Of a stretch of 64,000 bases of DNA, positions 52,570 through 61,192 are shown one piece after another (within the stretch, counting starts at the first letter, position 1; each line of letters begins with the position of its first letter). A program made the position numbers and the translations under genes. Source of the stretch: CBDFKB01 sp965248715. Its GTDB lineage: Bacteria; Pseudomonadota; Alphaproteobacteria; Rhizobiales; Rhizobiaceae. The stretch covers positions 434,001 through 498,000 of the forward strand of contig CBDFKB010000007.1 in the NCBI GenBank assembly GCA_965248715.1, read 5' to 3'. The notes under the pieces were generated by a model. It did no database searches and was not told where the DNA came from. It saw only the letters and a program-made list of their open reading frames with translations.

Positions 52570-54270
52570 ATGAATCAAAAACCGGGCAATCAATTATCTG
52601 GTGCCGAGGCGCTGGTACAAATGCTGCAAGCTTATGGCGTGCGCCACATGTTCGGGCTGTGTGGTGATACCACCTTGCCGTTTTATGATGCGCTGGCCAG
52701 GCTCGACCATGACATCACCCATTTTTTGACCCGCGACGAGCGCCACGCCGCCTACATGGCCGACGGCTATGCCAGGGTCACCAACAAGCCAGGGGTATGC
52801 GAGGGACCCTCCGGCGGCGGCGCTACTTACATTTTACCCGGATTGGCTGAGGCAAATGACAGTTCGGTGCCGATTTTAGCGATCACCACCGATGTCGCGA
52901 CTAATGCCCGTGGCCGCTATCCGCTAACCGAACTGGACCAAGAAGCGTTGTTTCGCCCGATTACCAAATGGAACGCCTCACTCGACAACGCGGCGCGGCT
53001 GCCGGCGGCGATACGCCAGGCGTTTCGGGCGATGACTACCGGGCGTCCCGGTTCCGTGCATTTGGCACTACCTTATGACACCCAACAAGGCGCGGTCGAC
53101 AGCGCGGAGATTTGGGCCGATCGGCGCCACCAATATTTCCCAGCGGAACGGGCCGCCGCCGACCCGGCCGATATCCGCACTGCGGTTGAAATCTTAGCCG
53201 GTGCGTCAGCCGCGGTGGCGATCTGCGGCGGCGGGCCGGTATTGGCCGGGGCTGAAAATGTCCTGCACAAAATCGCCCACGCGCTTGATCTACCGATCGC
53301 CACCACGGTCTCCGGCCAGGGTTCGCTGGCCGAGACTGACCCTCTCGCACTTGGTGTAGTCGGCTCCAATGGCGGTATCCGCGCCACCCGCGCCGTGGTC
53401 GATGAGGCGGATGTAGTGCTGTTCATCGGCTGCCGCGCCGGTTCAGTGACCACCGAACGCTGGGGTTCGCCGCCGCCAGGAAAGACCATCATTCACATCG
53501 ACAGTGACCCGATGGTAATCGGTGCCAACTACCAAACCGAAGTAGCGATCTGCGCCGACGCGCGGTTGGCGCTTGAGGCACTATTTGAAGAGATTACCAG
53601 CCGCAACAATATGCCTGGCCAAGACGGCGCGGCGCGCGCCGCTGCCGGGTGGCAGGCAAAACTTGCTGCATTCGAACCGTTAGCGACCAGCACCAAACGG
53701 CCGATTAGGCCCGAAGCTGTGATCGCCGCGCTGCAATCGGTGCTCGATGACGATGCCATCATTGTTGCCGACCCCGGCACGCCCTGCCCGTATTTCTCCG
53801 CCCATTATCGCTGGCAAAAACCAGGCCGGCATTTCATCACCAACCGTGCCCATGGCGCGCTCGGCTTTTCGTTAGCGGCAGCAGTCGGTGCTCAAGTTGG
53901 GCGACCTGATGCCAAGACCCTGGCAGTGATGGGCGATGGTTCGTTTAATTTCTGCTGCGGCGAGTTCGAAACCCTGGTCCGCTACAACATCCCAATCACC
54001 GCGATCGTGTTCTCGAACGCCGCTTTTGGTTGGATCAAAGCCGGGCAAAATGCCGGCTTCGACAAACGGTTCTACAATGTGGATTTCGGCCGCACCGACC
54101 ATGCCGCCGTTGCCCGTGCTTTCGGAGTGAAATCTTGGACCGTTGAGGATCCGACCAAGCTGGTTGCGGTGCTCGCCGAAGCGCTCGCTCATGATGGGCC
54201 GACATTGGTCGATATCATCGCGCAACCGCTTCACGAGGCCGCTGCGCCGGTTTCCGAATGGGTGGCGTAA
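52570..54270 (+). CDS. Thiamine-pyrophosphate-dependent enzyme (acetolactate-synthase-like)
   Basis: 566 residues with the three-domain fold. The N-terminal PYR domain has the catalytic Glu in TRDERHAAYMADGYARVT near residue 57. The middle domain contains IATTVSGQGSLAETDPLALG. The C-terminal PP domain has the ThDP motif GDGSFNFCCGEFETL near residue 456. Not obviously IlvB (no FAD-site features recognised) and lacks an ilvN neighbour. Could be a 2-oxoacid decarboxylase or C-C lyase in the cluster that follows. Confidence 0.85.
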   Translation: MNQKPGNQLSGAEALVQMLQAYGVRHMFGLCGDTTLPFYDALARLDHDITHFLTRDERHAAYMADGYARVTNKPGVCEGPSGGGATYILPGLAEANDSSVPILAITTDVATNARGRYPLTELDQEALFRPITKWNASLDNAARLPAAIRQAFRAMTTGRPGSVHLALPYDTQQGAVDSAEIWADRRHQYFPAERAAADPADIRTAVEILAGASAAVAICGGGPVLAGAENVLHKIAHALDLPIATTVSGQGSLAETDPLALGVVGSNGGIRATRAVVDEADVVLFIGCRAGSVTTERWGSPPPGKTIIHIDSDPMVIGANYQTEVAICADARLALEALFEEITSRNNMPGQDGAARAAAGWQAKLAAFEPLATSTKRPIRPEAVIAALQSVLDDDAIIVADPGTPCPYFSAHYRWQKPGRHFITNRAHGALGFSLAAAVGAQVGRPDAKTLAVMGDGSFNFCCGEFETLVRYNIPITAIVFSNAAFGWIKAGQNAGFDKRFYNVDFGRTDHAAVARAFGVKSWTVEDPTKLVAVLAEALAHDGPTLVDIIAQPLHEAAAPVSEWVA

Positions 54271-54272
54271 CT

Positions 54273-54377
54273 TAGAGCACTTTTCGCGATTTGTGAATCG
54301 CAAATAGTGCTCTATCTATTGGTTTTGTCGCACAATTTTTCTGAAAACCGGCCACCACTTTTCAGATTGTGCTCTTG
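54273..54377. repeat. 105-bp double-hairpin repeat, copy C
   Basis: Same orientation as 29467-29571 with a few substitutions; ends TAGAGCAC and GTGCTCTT. Starts 2 bp after the TPP enzyme stop. It separates this gene from the enolase-superfamily gene. Confidence 0.85.
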
Positions 54378-54461
54378 CATGGGAAATTGAAGTAGGACCT
54401 GTCAATATATCATATTGGAACCGGTATGATTGGCTTGGTGATTTACAGCATTGAGGAGCAA

Positions 54462-55595
54462 ATGTCGGACCTTGATCAAACCATAACCGGTATGGATGTG
54501 TGGCAGTTGGCCCTGCCGGTGGTATCGCGTCGCGACCATGGCATTGGCACAGTTGAGGGAAATTGCGAGGTGGTGGTGGTGCGCCTTGCGACCGAAGGCG
54601 GCGAAGTCGGCTATGGCGAAGCCTCACCCTGGGCAGTGTTCACCGGTTCGCCAGAGGCTTCGCTGGCCGCGCTACACCGTTATATCCGGCCCCATGTGGT
54701 TGGGCGTAAGATTTGCGACATCGCCGCGATCATGACCGATGCAAGGCGCGCCGTCGCCCACGCAACCGAAGCCAAGGCGGCGCTAGAAAGCGCACTGCTC
54801 GATCTTTCCGGACGAATAGCCAAGGTGCCGGTATGGGCGCTGCTCGGCGGCAAATGCCGCAACCGAATCGCGCTTTCGGTTTCGTTAGCCAACCCGGATT
54901 TCGACCAGGATCTGGCATTGCTGGACCGGCTGGTTGCCGACCAGGTGGCGATCGTCAAACTAAAGGCCGGGTTCGCAGACCATGCCTTCGACATAATGCG
55001 GCTGGAGCGCATTAGGCTAGATTACCCCGATTTCGATCTAAGGGTCGATTTCAACCAGGGGCTTGAACCGGAAACCGCAGTCGCTAGAGTGCGCGAGGTC
55101 GCTAGTTTTGCGCCGAGCTTCATCGAGCAGCCGGTGCGCGCCGATCAGTTTTCTTTGATGGCGCAGATTAGGAGTGCGATCAATGTACCGCTGATTGCCG
55201 ACGAAAGCGTGTTTGGTCCGCCAGACATGCTCCGTGCCATTGGTGAACAAATCTGCGACGGGGTTTCGGTCAAGATTATGAAATCAGGTGGTTTGAACCA
55301 AGCCCGCACTGTGGCACAAATTGCCGCCGCCGCCGGCCTTTCAGCCTATGGCGGTGACATGTTCGAGACCGGTCTGGCCCATCTTGCCGGCACCCACATG
55401 ATCGCGGCAACGCCTGAAATCACCCTTGGCTGCGAGTTTTATCAGGCCCGCTACTATCTGCACGACGATCTATTGGCTGAACCATTTGCGATTACCGATG
55501 GCCATGTCATGGTGCCAAACACACCGGGTCTTGGCGGCGCGCCCGACCCTGACAAACTCGCTAAATACGCGGTTGTGGCATTGGAGGGTACATGA
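54462..55595 (+). CDS. Enolase-superfamily enzyme, muconate cycloisomerase / dipeptide epimerase-like
   Basis: 377 residues. KxK acid-base pair in VKLKAGF near residue 167, metal ligands D (RVDFNQ), E (FIEQP) and D/E (IADESV), and opposite Lys in VKIMKSGGL near residue 271. These define the muconate-lactonizing subgroup. Substrate undefined: cycloisomerisation, N-acylamino-acid racemisation or epimerisation are all possible. GAGGAG supports ATG 54462. Overlaps the next gene by 4 nt. Confidence 0.88.
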   Translation: MSDLDQTITGMDVWQLALPVVSRRDHGIGTVEGNCEVVVVRLATEGGEVGYGEASPWAVFTGSPEASLAALHRYIRPHVVGRKICDIAAIMTDARRAVAHATEAKAALESALLDLSGRIAKVPVWALLGGKCRNRIALSVSLANPDFDQDLALLDRLVADQVAIVKLKAGFADHAFDIMRLERIRLDYPDFDLRVDFNQGLEPETAVARVREVASFAPSFIEQPVRADQFSLMAQIRSAINVPLIADESVFGPPDMLRAIGEQICDGVSVKIMKSGGLNQARTVAQIAAAAGLSAYGGDMFETGLAHLAGTHMIAATPEITLGCEFYQARYYLHDDLLAEPFAITDGHVMVPNTPGLGGAPDPDKLAKYAVVALEGT

Positions 55596-56860
55596 GCGAA
55601 ACAAAAAAGACCGTAGCGATTATTGGCGCCGGGGTGGTTGGGGTTTCCACCGCGCTGTGGCTACAGCGCGATGGCCATGATGTGGTCATGGTCGATCGCA
55701 TAGGCCCGGCCGAGGGCGCCAGCTACGGCAATGGCGGCATTCTCGCATCGTGCGCGATCTTGCCGGTCACCGGCCCTGGCCTTTTTGCCAAGGCGCCGCG
55801 CATGCTGCTCGATCCAGGCCAGCCGCTATATATGAAATGGCGCTATTTACCCAAGCTTATGCCTTGGCTGGTGGGTTATCTTCGCCATGCCAATGTCGAA
55901 GACACCAAACGGATCGCAGCCGCATTAATGCCGATCATCGGTGACAGTTTGGCCGACCATCAGGCGCTTGCCGCCGGCACACCGGCGGAAAAATGGATCG
56001 TGCCGTCGGACTATTTGTATGTCTATCGCGGCCGGTCCGATTTTGAAAAAGACCGTTTCGACTGGGACATCCGCGCAAGCCATGGCTTCGCGTGGGAGGA
56101 GCTCGAAGGTAGCGCCTTTGCCGATTATGATCCGGTGTTTGCCAAAGCGCTCGGTTTCGCGGTCAAATTACCCGACCATGGCCGGATCACTGATCCCGGC
56201 CAATATGTCAAGGATTTGGCCACGCATGTGGTGGCCAATGGCGGCAGATTGCTCACTGCTGAAATAACCGACATAGTCCGCCAGGGCGGCAATGTTACCG
56301 GCGTGCGTACCGCCACCGAAACGATCGATTGTGATGCAGCGGTATTGTGCGCCGGTGCATGGTCCAGTCCATTGGCCAAGAAGCTCGGCATTACTGTGCC
56401 GCTGGAGTCGGAACGCGGCTATCATCTTGAATTGTGGGAACCTTCGATTGTGCCGCGCTCGCCGGTGATGATCGCATCTGGTAAATTTGTGGCGACACCG
56501 ATGGAAGGGCGCCTTAGGCTTGCCGGCATCGTCGAGTTTGGCGGCCTTGACGCGCCGCGCTCGCGCGCGCCGCTGGAATTGTTGCGGCGCAATATCAAAG
56601 CCGCCATTCCCGGCATCAAATGGCGTGAGGAGCAAGAATGGATGGGGCATCGCCCAGCATTGACCGATTCGATCCCGATTATTGGCGAAGTTCCGAACCT
56701 GCGTGGCGCCTATATGGGATTTGGTCATCACCATGTGGGGTTGACAGGAGGCCCAAAATCCGGCCGTCTATTGGCGCAAATGATTGCTGGGCGGCAACCA
56801 AATGTAGACCTTCGGCCGTATTCCCCGGCACGTTTCATGAAGACAGGCTCTAGAAATTGA
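55592..56860 (+). CDS. FAD-dependent oxidoreductase, DadA-like D-amino-acid dehydrogenase family
   Basis: 422 residues. N-terminal FAD motif VAIIGAGVVGVSTALWLQRD, then SYGNGGILA; C-terminal RPALTDSIPIIG and GFGHHHVGLTGGPKSGRLLA. Membrane-linked D-amino-acid dehydrogenases have this layout. Translationally coupled to the cycloisomerase-like gene (ATGA). Suggests a D-amino-acid or related 2-substituted acid intermediate. Confidence 0.87.
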   Translation: MSETKKTVAIIGAGVVGVSTALWLQRDGHDVVMVDRIGPAEGASYGNGGILASCAILPVTGPGLFAKAPRMLLDPGQPLYMKWRYLPKLMPWLVGYLRHANVEDTKRIAAALMPIIGDSLADHQALAAGTPAEKWIVPSDYLYVYRGRSDFEKDRFDWDIRASHGFAWEELEGSAFADYDPVFAKALGFAVKLPDHGRITDPGQYVKDLATHVVANGGRLLTAEITDIVRQGGNVTGVRTATETIDCDAAVLCAGAWSSPLAKKLGITVPLESERGYHLELWEPSIVPRSPVMIASGKFVATPMEGRLRLAGIVEFGGLDAPRSRAPLELLRRNIKAAIPGIKWREEQEWMGHRPALTDSIPIIGEVPNLRGAYMGFGHHHVGLTGGPKSGRLLAQMIAGRQPNVDLRPYSPARFMKTGSRN

Positions 56861-56867
56861 TATAGCA

Positions 56868-57147
56868 AGACCCGTTGACAAACTGGATTTGGATTACGGC
56901 ATGCGTGAAAACAGTACAGATTTACGAGCAAATACGCACACAAGGCCTTGCCTTTTCGAGAGTTCGCGACGCCAATATATGCGGTTTTCGCCATATCTTT
57001 TCAAAACGCGGCAGTTTTTGCCCCTAGCAGTTTTTGCCCCTAAATGTGTTGAAATCTTTTTGTGGTGTGGGGCACCATGGCGGGTCTTTTGCCTGTTCAG
57101 ACATGGAATCTGGCGCGCGTGACCGAAACCAGTTTGTCAACGGGTTC
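56868..57147 (+). mobile_element. MITE-like element, copy 2 (about 280 bp)
   Basis: The ends are inverted copies over 19 bp with two mismatches around the core CCCGTTGACAAACTGG. The body matches copy 1 at 12666-12932 (CACACAAGGC, GACGCCAATAT, GGGGCAC, GGCGGGTCTTT). A perfect 16-bp tandem duplication (57011-57026, 57027-57042) is unique to this copy. No clean target duplication. Its right end is 25 bp before the dctP ATG, same orientation as copy 1 relative to its gene. Confidence 0.75.
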
Positions 57148-57172
57148 TTAAATTACAACAGGGAGAAGAATA

Positions 57173-58153
57173 ATGAAATTACTGACTAGTTTTCTTGCCA
57201 CCACTGCGCTGACAGCGGCAGCGGCAGTGCCGGCATTTGCCGGCGACAAGTGGGATATGCCGATGGCCTATTCCGCTTCGAACTTCCATTCCGCCACCGG
57301 AGCTGAATTCGCCAAATGTGTCACCACCGGTACCGGCGGCGACATTGAGGTCGTTACCCATCCTTCCGGTTCGCTGTTTAAGGGCGCCGACATTAAGCGC
57401 GCTGTACAGACCGGCCAGGCGTCGATCGGCGAACGGTTATTGTCGGGTCACCAAAACGAGAACCCGATCTTCGGCGTCGATTCGGTGCCGTTCATGGCAA
57501 CTTCATTTGATGATGCTGCAAAATTATGGAAAGCAGCTAAGCCAACCTTGACCCAGGTTCTAGCCGATCAGAACCTTACGTTGCTGTATTCGGTACCGTG
57601 GCCGCCGCAAGGACTGTACTTTAAGAACGAAGTCAAATCGGTTGCCGACATGAAAGGCATCAAATTCAGATCCTACAACAATGCTACCGCCAGACTTGCC
57701 GAATTGACCGGCATGCTGCCGGTGACCATTGAAGCGGCTGAAATCAGCCAGGCCTTTGCCACTGGCGTTGCCGAATCCATGGTGTCGTCCGGTTCCACCG
57801 GCTATGACCGCAAGGTCTGGGAAAGCCTCAACTATTTCTACGAGGTCGATGCCTGGCTGCCGCGCAACTACATCTTCGTCAACTCCGATGTATGGGGCGG
57901 TGTTTCCGATCCTAACAAAAATGCCATTACCGCTTGCGCCGAATTGGCCGAATATGCCGGTACCTGGCGGGCCAAGGAATATACCGGATTTACCATGCAG
58001 GGTCTGCGCGACGGCGGCATGACCGTTGCACCGGCCAACGATACTATGAAAGGTGAGTTACGTGAAATTGGTGCTACCATGACCACCGAATGGCTTGCCG
58101 CCGCCGGTGATCAAGGCGCAGCGATTGTCGACGCGTTCAAAGCGATGAAATAG
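57173..58153 (+). CDS. dctP: TRAP transporter solute-binding protein, DctP family
   Basis: Periplasmic, 326 residues. Signal peptide ends at AAAAVPAFA-GDK. DctP features: HPSGSLFKGADIKRAVQTGQ, KNEVKSVADMKGIKFRSYN with the ligand-binding Arg, and AFATGVAESMVSSGSTG. It delivers an organic acid to DctQM. GGGAG upstream of ATG. A strong stem-loop follows. Confidence 0.94.
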   Translation: MKLLTSFLATTALTAAAAVPAFAGDKWDMPMAYSASNFHSATGAEFAKCVTTGTGGDIEVVTHPSGSLFKGADIKRAVQTGQASIGERLLSGHQNENPIFGVDSVPFMATSFDDAAKLWKAAKPTLTQVLADQNLTLLYSVPWPPQGLYFKNEVKSVADMKGIKFRSYNNATARLAELTGMLPVTIEAAEISQAFATGVAESMVSSGSTGYDRKVWESLNYFYEVDAWLPRNYIFVNSDVWGGVSDPNKNAITACAELAEYAGTWRAKEYTGFTMQGLRDGGMTVAPANDTMKGELREIGATMTTEWLAAAGDQGAAIVDAFKAMK

Positions 58154-58160
58154 AACCAGT

Positions 58161-58188
58161 CGCGGGCGGCGGTTTGGCGCCGCCCGCG
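58161..58188 (+). other. Strong stem-loop between dctP and dctQ
   Basis: CGCGGGCGGCG (58161-58171) pairs perfectly with CGCCGCCCGCG (58178-58188) around GTTTGG. No T-run follows, so it is more likely an mRNA-stabilising or processing hairpin that raises dctP relative to dctQM. Confidence 0.7.
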
Positions 58189-58220
58189 TCCGACACAAAA
58201 ATTGGCATTCGGGGGGAGGC

Positions 58221-58754
58221 ATGCGCGCATTAAAGGCGATACGGCCGGTTCTTGACGGGATATACCTAGTGTCTGGGATATTGGCGGCACTGTGTCTAAT
58301 CGCCATTTTGACCCTGATTGTGGTCCAGATGGTAGCCCGGTGGACCGGCGAGGTTTTCCCCGGCGCCCCGGATTACGCGGGATATGCCATGGCTGCGGCC
58401 AGCTTTTTGGCGTTTGCCAACGCACTTAATCGCGGCAGCCACATCCGGGTATCGATCCTGATCAACGCGGTCGGACCGAGACCGCGCTGGTTTCTGGAAA
58501 TCTGGTGTTTCGCTATCGCCACCGCCACCATGTGGTATTTCGTCTACTACGCCCAGCGTTTCGTTTATTGGTCCTGGAAGTTCAACGACATCAGCCAGGG
58601 CCAAGACAAAACTCCGCTTTGGATCCCGCAATCGGTAATGCTGCTCGGCGCGGTTATCATGGCGATCGCGCTGACCGATCATTTGCTGCATCTGATCGTC
58701 GATGGCAACCATCGCATTAAGCGCGATCTGGTCGACCAGAGCTTCGGGGAATAG
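58221..58754 (+). CDS. dctQ: TRAP transporter small permease, DctQ family
   Basis: 177 residues, four helices; LTLIVVQMVARWTGEVFPGAPDYAGY near residues 34-59 is typical. Forms the complex with DctM. GGGGGAGG lies just upstream. Stop lies 4 bp before the dctM ATG. Confidence 0.9.
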   Translation: MRALKAIRPVLDGIYLVSGILAALCLIAILTLIVVQMVARWTGEVFPGAPDYAGYAMAAASFLAFANALNRGSHIRVSILINAVGPRPRWFLEIWCFAIATATMWYFVYYAQRFVYWSWKFNDISQGQDKTPLWIPQSVMLLGAVIMAIALTDHLLHLIVDGNHRIKRDLVDQSFGE

Positions 58755-58758
58755 CGCC

Positions 58759-60072
58759 ATGGAAGACCTTTCGATCATCATCTTGTTCCTTTTCGTGTTG
58801 TTTTTGCTGCTTGGTACCGGAGTGTGGGTCGGGTTGGCGCTGATGGGCGTTGCTTGGGTCGGCATGGAATTGTTCACCGCCCGCCCGGTCGGCGACGTAA
58901 TGTTGACCACCATTTGGTCGGCCTCGTCGTCGTGGACCTTGACCGCGCTGCCACTGTTTATTTGGATGGGCGAGATCTTGTTTCGAACCCGGTTGTCGGA
59001 AGACATGTTCAAGGGGCTGGCGCCGTGGATGTCCGGTTTGCCCGGCGGGTTGGTCCATACCAATATTGTCGGCTGCACGGTGTTTGCCGCAGTATCTGGT
59101 TCGTCCGCAGCGACCCTTACCACTGTGGGCAAGATGTCGATCCCGGAATTGCGCAAGCGCGAATATCCCGAACGCATGATCCTCGGCACCCTGGCTGGCG
59201 CTGCCACACTTGGGCTGATGATCCCGCCATCCCTGACTTTGATTGTCTACGGCGTCACTATCAATGAAAGTATCTCGAAACTGTTTTTCGCCGGCATTTT
59301 GCCTGGGCTGGTGTTGGCCGCCATGTTCATGACCTATGTGGCAATCACCTCGATGGTATCAAAAACCTGGAACCCGAAAGCCGAACCGGCCATGACGATG
59401 GGTCAGCGGATCGCCAACTCCCGTTTTCTGATCCCGGTATTTCTGCTGATTATGGTGGTCATCGGCTCGATGTATCTGGGCTACGCCACAGCGACCGAGG
59501 CGGCCGCATTCGGCGTCATCGGTGGGCTGGTCCTGGCCGCCGGCCAGGGTTCGCTGACCTGGTCGACCTTTACCGAAAGCCTAATGGGCGCGACCCGTAC
59601 CTCGGCAATGATCGCGCTGATCCTGGCCGGCGCCGCGTTCCTGTCGCTGGCGATGGGCTTTACCGGCCTGCCGCGCGGGCTCGCCGACCTGATCGCCCAG
59701 TGGGAACTATCACGGTTCGAACTGCTGATGGTGCTGTTGGTATTCTACATCATTCTCGGCATGTTCCTTGATGGCATTTCCTCGGTGGTGCTGACCATGG
59801 CGGTGGTCGAGCCGATGGTGCGTCAAGCCGGCATTGATCTAATCTGGTTTGGTATTTTCATAGTCGTGGTTGTCGAAATGGCGCAGATCACACCACCGAT
59901 CGGCTTTAACCTGTTCGTGCTACAAGGCATGACCAGCCATGAGATGAATTTCATCGCCCGCGCGGCGTTTCCGATGTTCCTGATCATGGTAGTAATGGTG
60001 TTCGTGCTGATCGCCTTTCCGGAGATCGCAACTTGGCTACCAGACAATATTCGCAAAGGTCCAGGTGATTAA
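58759..60072 (+). CDS. dctM: TRAP transporter large permease, DctM family
   Basis: 437 residues, about 12 helices. LPLFIWMGEILFRTRLSEDM, SGSSAATLTTVGKMSIPEL, GTLAGAATLGLMIPPSLTLI and ITPPIGFNLFVLQGM are family motifs. ATG 58759 is chosen; the frame extends into dctQ. Sodium-coupled uptake expected. Confidence 0.95.
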   Translation: MEDLSIIILFLFVLFLLLGTGVWVGLALMGVAWVGMELFTARPVGDVMLTTIWSASSSWTLTALPLFIWMGEILFRTRLSEDMFKGLAPWMSGLPGGLVHTNIVGCTVFAAVSGSSAATLTTVGKMSIPELRKREYPERMILGTLAGAATLGLMIPPSLTLIVYGVTINESISKLFFAGILPGLVLAAMFMTYVAITSMVSKTWNPKAEPAMTMGQRIANSRFLIPVFLLIMVVIGSMYLGYATATEAAAFGVIGGLVLAAGQGSLTWSTFTESLMGATRTSAMIALILAGAAFLSLAMGFTGLPRGLADLIAQWELSRFELLMVLLVFYIILGMFLDGISSVVLTMAVVEPMVRQAGIDLIWFGIFIVVVVEMAQITPPIGFNLFVLQGMTSHEMNFIARAAFPMFLIMVVMVFVLIAFPEIATWLPDNIRKGPGD

Positions 60073-60108
60073 CGATGCTTTTGGCGTGCAAGATCTGGCC
60101 TGGGTAAG

Positions 60109-61038
60109 ATGATGGTTGGGGTGCTGGGCTTTGTGGCGCGGCACGGGCGGATTTGCCTGATCGCCGGACTGTTGGCCGGGCTGTTGCTGCCCAGTCTGGC
60201 GCAAATATTGCGGCCCTGGTTGCCACAACTGGTCGCATTTTTGCTATTCATCACCGCGATCCGTATCGGACCCAAAGCAGCGTTCGGCCGGCTCGGCGAT
60301 ATCCGCTTCAGCATGGCCGTGGCATTGGTGTTTCAGTTCGTCCTGCCGCTCACCGCACTCGCCGTATTTACTGCCTTCGGAGTTGCAGCGGCGCCTTTGG
60401 CGATAGTCTTGGTGTTGATGTTGTCGGCACCCTCGGTCACCGGCAGCCCGAACTTTTCGATCATGCTTGGCCATGACCCAACCCCGGCGATGCGATTGTT
60501 GATCGTTGGCACCGCGATGCTGCCGATCACCGTGTTGCCAATTTTATGGCTGGTACCGGGAGTAGGCGATCCCGGCCAAGTAATTGCCGCAGCATTTTGG
60601 CTGTTTACGGTGATCGCCGGGGCAGTGGCAGCCGGCTTCGCGGTCCGGTATTTCATTTGGTCGAAATCAACCAACGAAGGCCTACGCGCACTCGATGGGG
60701 TCGCGGCATTGTCCCTGGCCATCGTCGTCATCGGCTTGATGTCGGCGCTTGGCCCGGCACTGGCCGACAATCCGTTGAACCTGTTGGCCTGGTTGGCTGC
60801 CGCGGTCGGCGCCAATTTCGGGCTACAGACAGCCTGCTTTTTCCTGCTCGGGCGGACCAGAAGCGATGCGGTAGCGGTCTCGATCATTGCCGGAAATCGC
60901 AACATCGCGCTGTTTCTGGTCGCCCTACCGCAAGCGGTTACCGACCCGCTGCTGATATTCATCGGCTGCTATCAGGTGCCGATGTATCTGACCCCGGTTC
61001 TCATGCGCTATGTATATGGCCGTGACCGGGAGGGGTGA
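60109..61038 (+). CDS. Bile acid:sodium symporter (BASS)-like membrane transporter
   Basis: 309 residues with about ten hydrophobic helices. ALAVFTAFG..LMLSAPSVTGSPNF and SIIAGNRNIALFLVALP are the conserved ion-site-like crossover regions. Ligand unknown. 36 bp after dctM, so possibly in the same transcript and involved with the same substrate. Confidence 0.7.
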   Translation: MMVGVLGFVARHGRICLIAGLLAGLLLPSLAQILRPWLPQLVAFLLFITAIRIGPKAAFGRLGDIRFSMAVALVFQFVLPLTALAVFTAFGVAAAPLAIVLVLMLSAPSVTGSPNFSIMLGHDPTPAMRLLIVGTAMLPITVLPILWLVPGVGDPGQVIAAAFWLFTVIAGAVAAGFAVRYFIWSKSTNEGLRALDGVAALSLAIVVIGLMSALGPALADNPLNLLAWLAAAVGANFGLQTACFFLLGRTRSDAVAVSIIAGNRNIALFLVALPQAVTDPLLIFIGCYQVPMYLTPVLMRYVYGRDREG

Positions 61039-61107
61039 GGAACGCAATTGGCCGGCGCCGGATCACACGCAACGGTTCAATGCCACCACCAAGGCGATCC
61101 AAACAAA

Positions 61108-61163
61108 TCAGCCGGCAAAATTGTCATGGTCAAATGGATCAATATCAAGTTTCTTCGGTATTA
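61108..61163. repeat. Solo arm of the 302-bp repeat family, third site
   Basis: The inverse of these bases aligns with 18464-18517: TAATACC.AAG, GATATTGA, CATTTGACC, TTTTG...GCTGA. More diverged than the arm at 9900. Lies just before the YcaQ-like gene. Confidence 0.5.
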
Positions 61164-61192
61164 TCAGTTCCAACCGTGTGGGAATGAAATTT

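Noticed and set aside
12561..54377. The dispersed repeats as a CRISPR-like array
   Set aside because: Copies are many kilobases apart, in both orientations, without regular spacers or cas genes.
58161..58188. Stem-loop after dctP as a rho-independent terminator
   Set aside because: Perfect stem but no T-run follows, and dctQM need read-through; called a stabilising hairpin instead.
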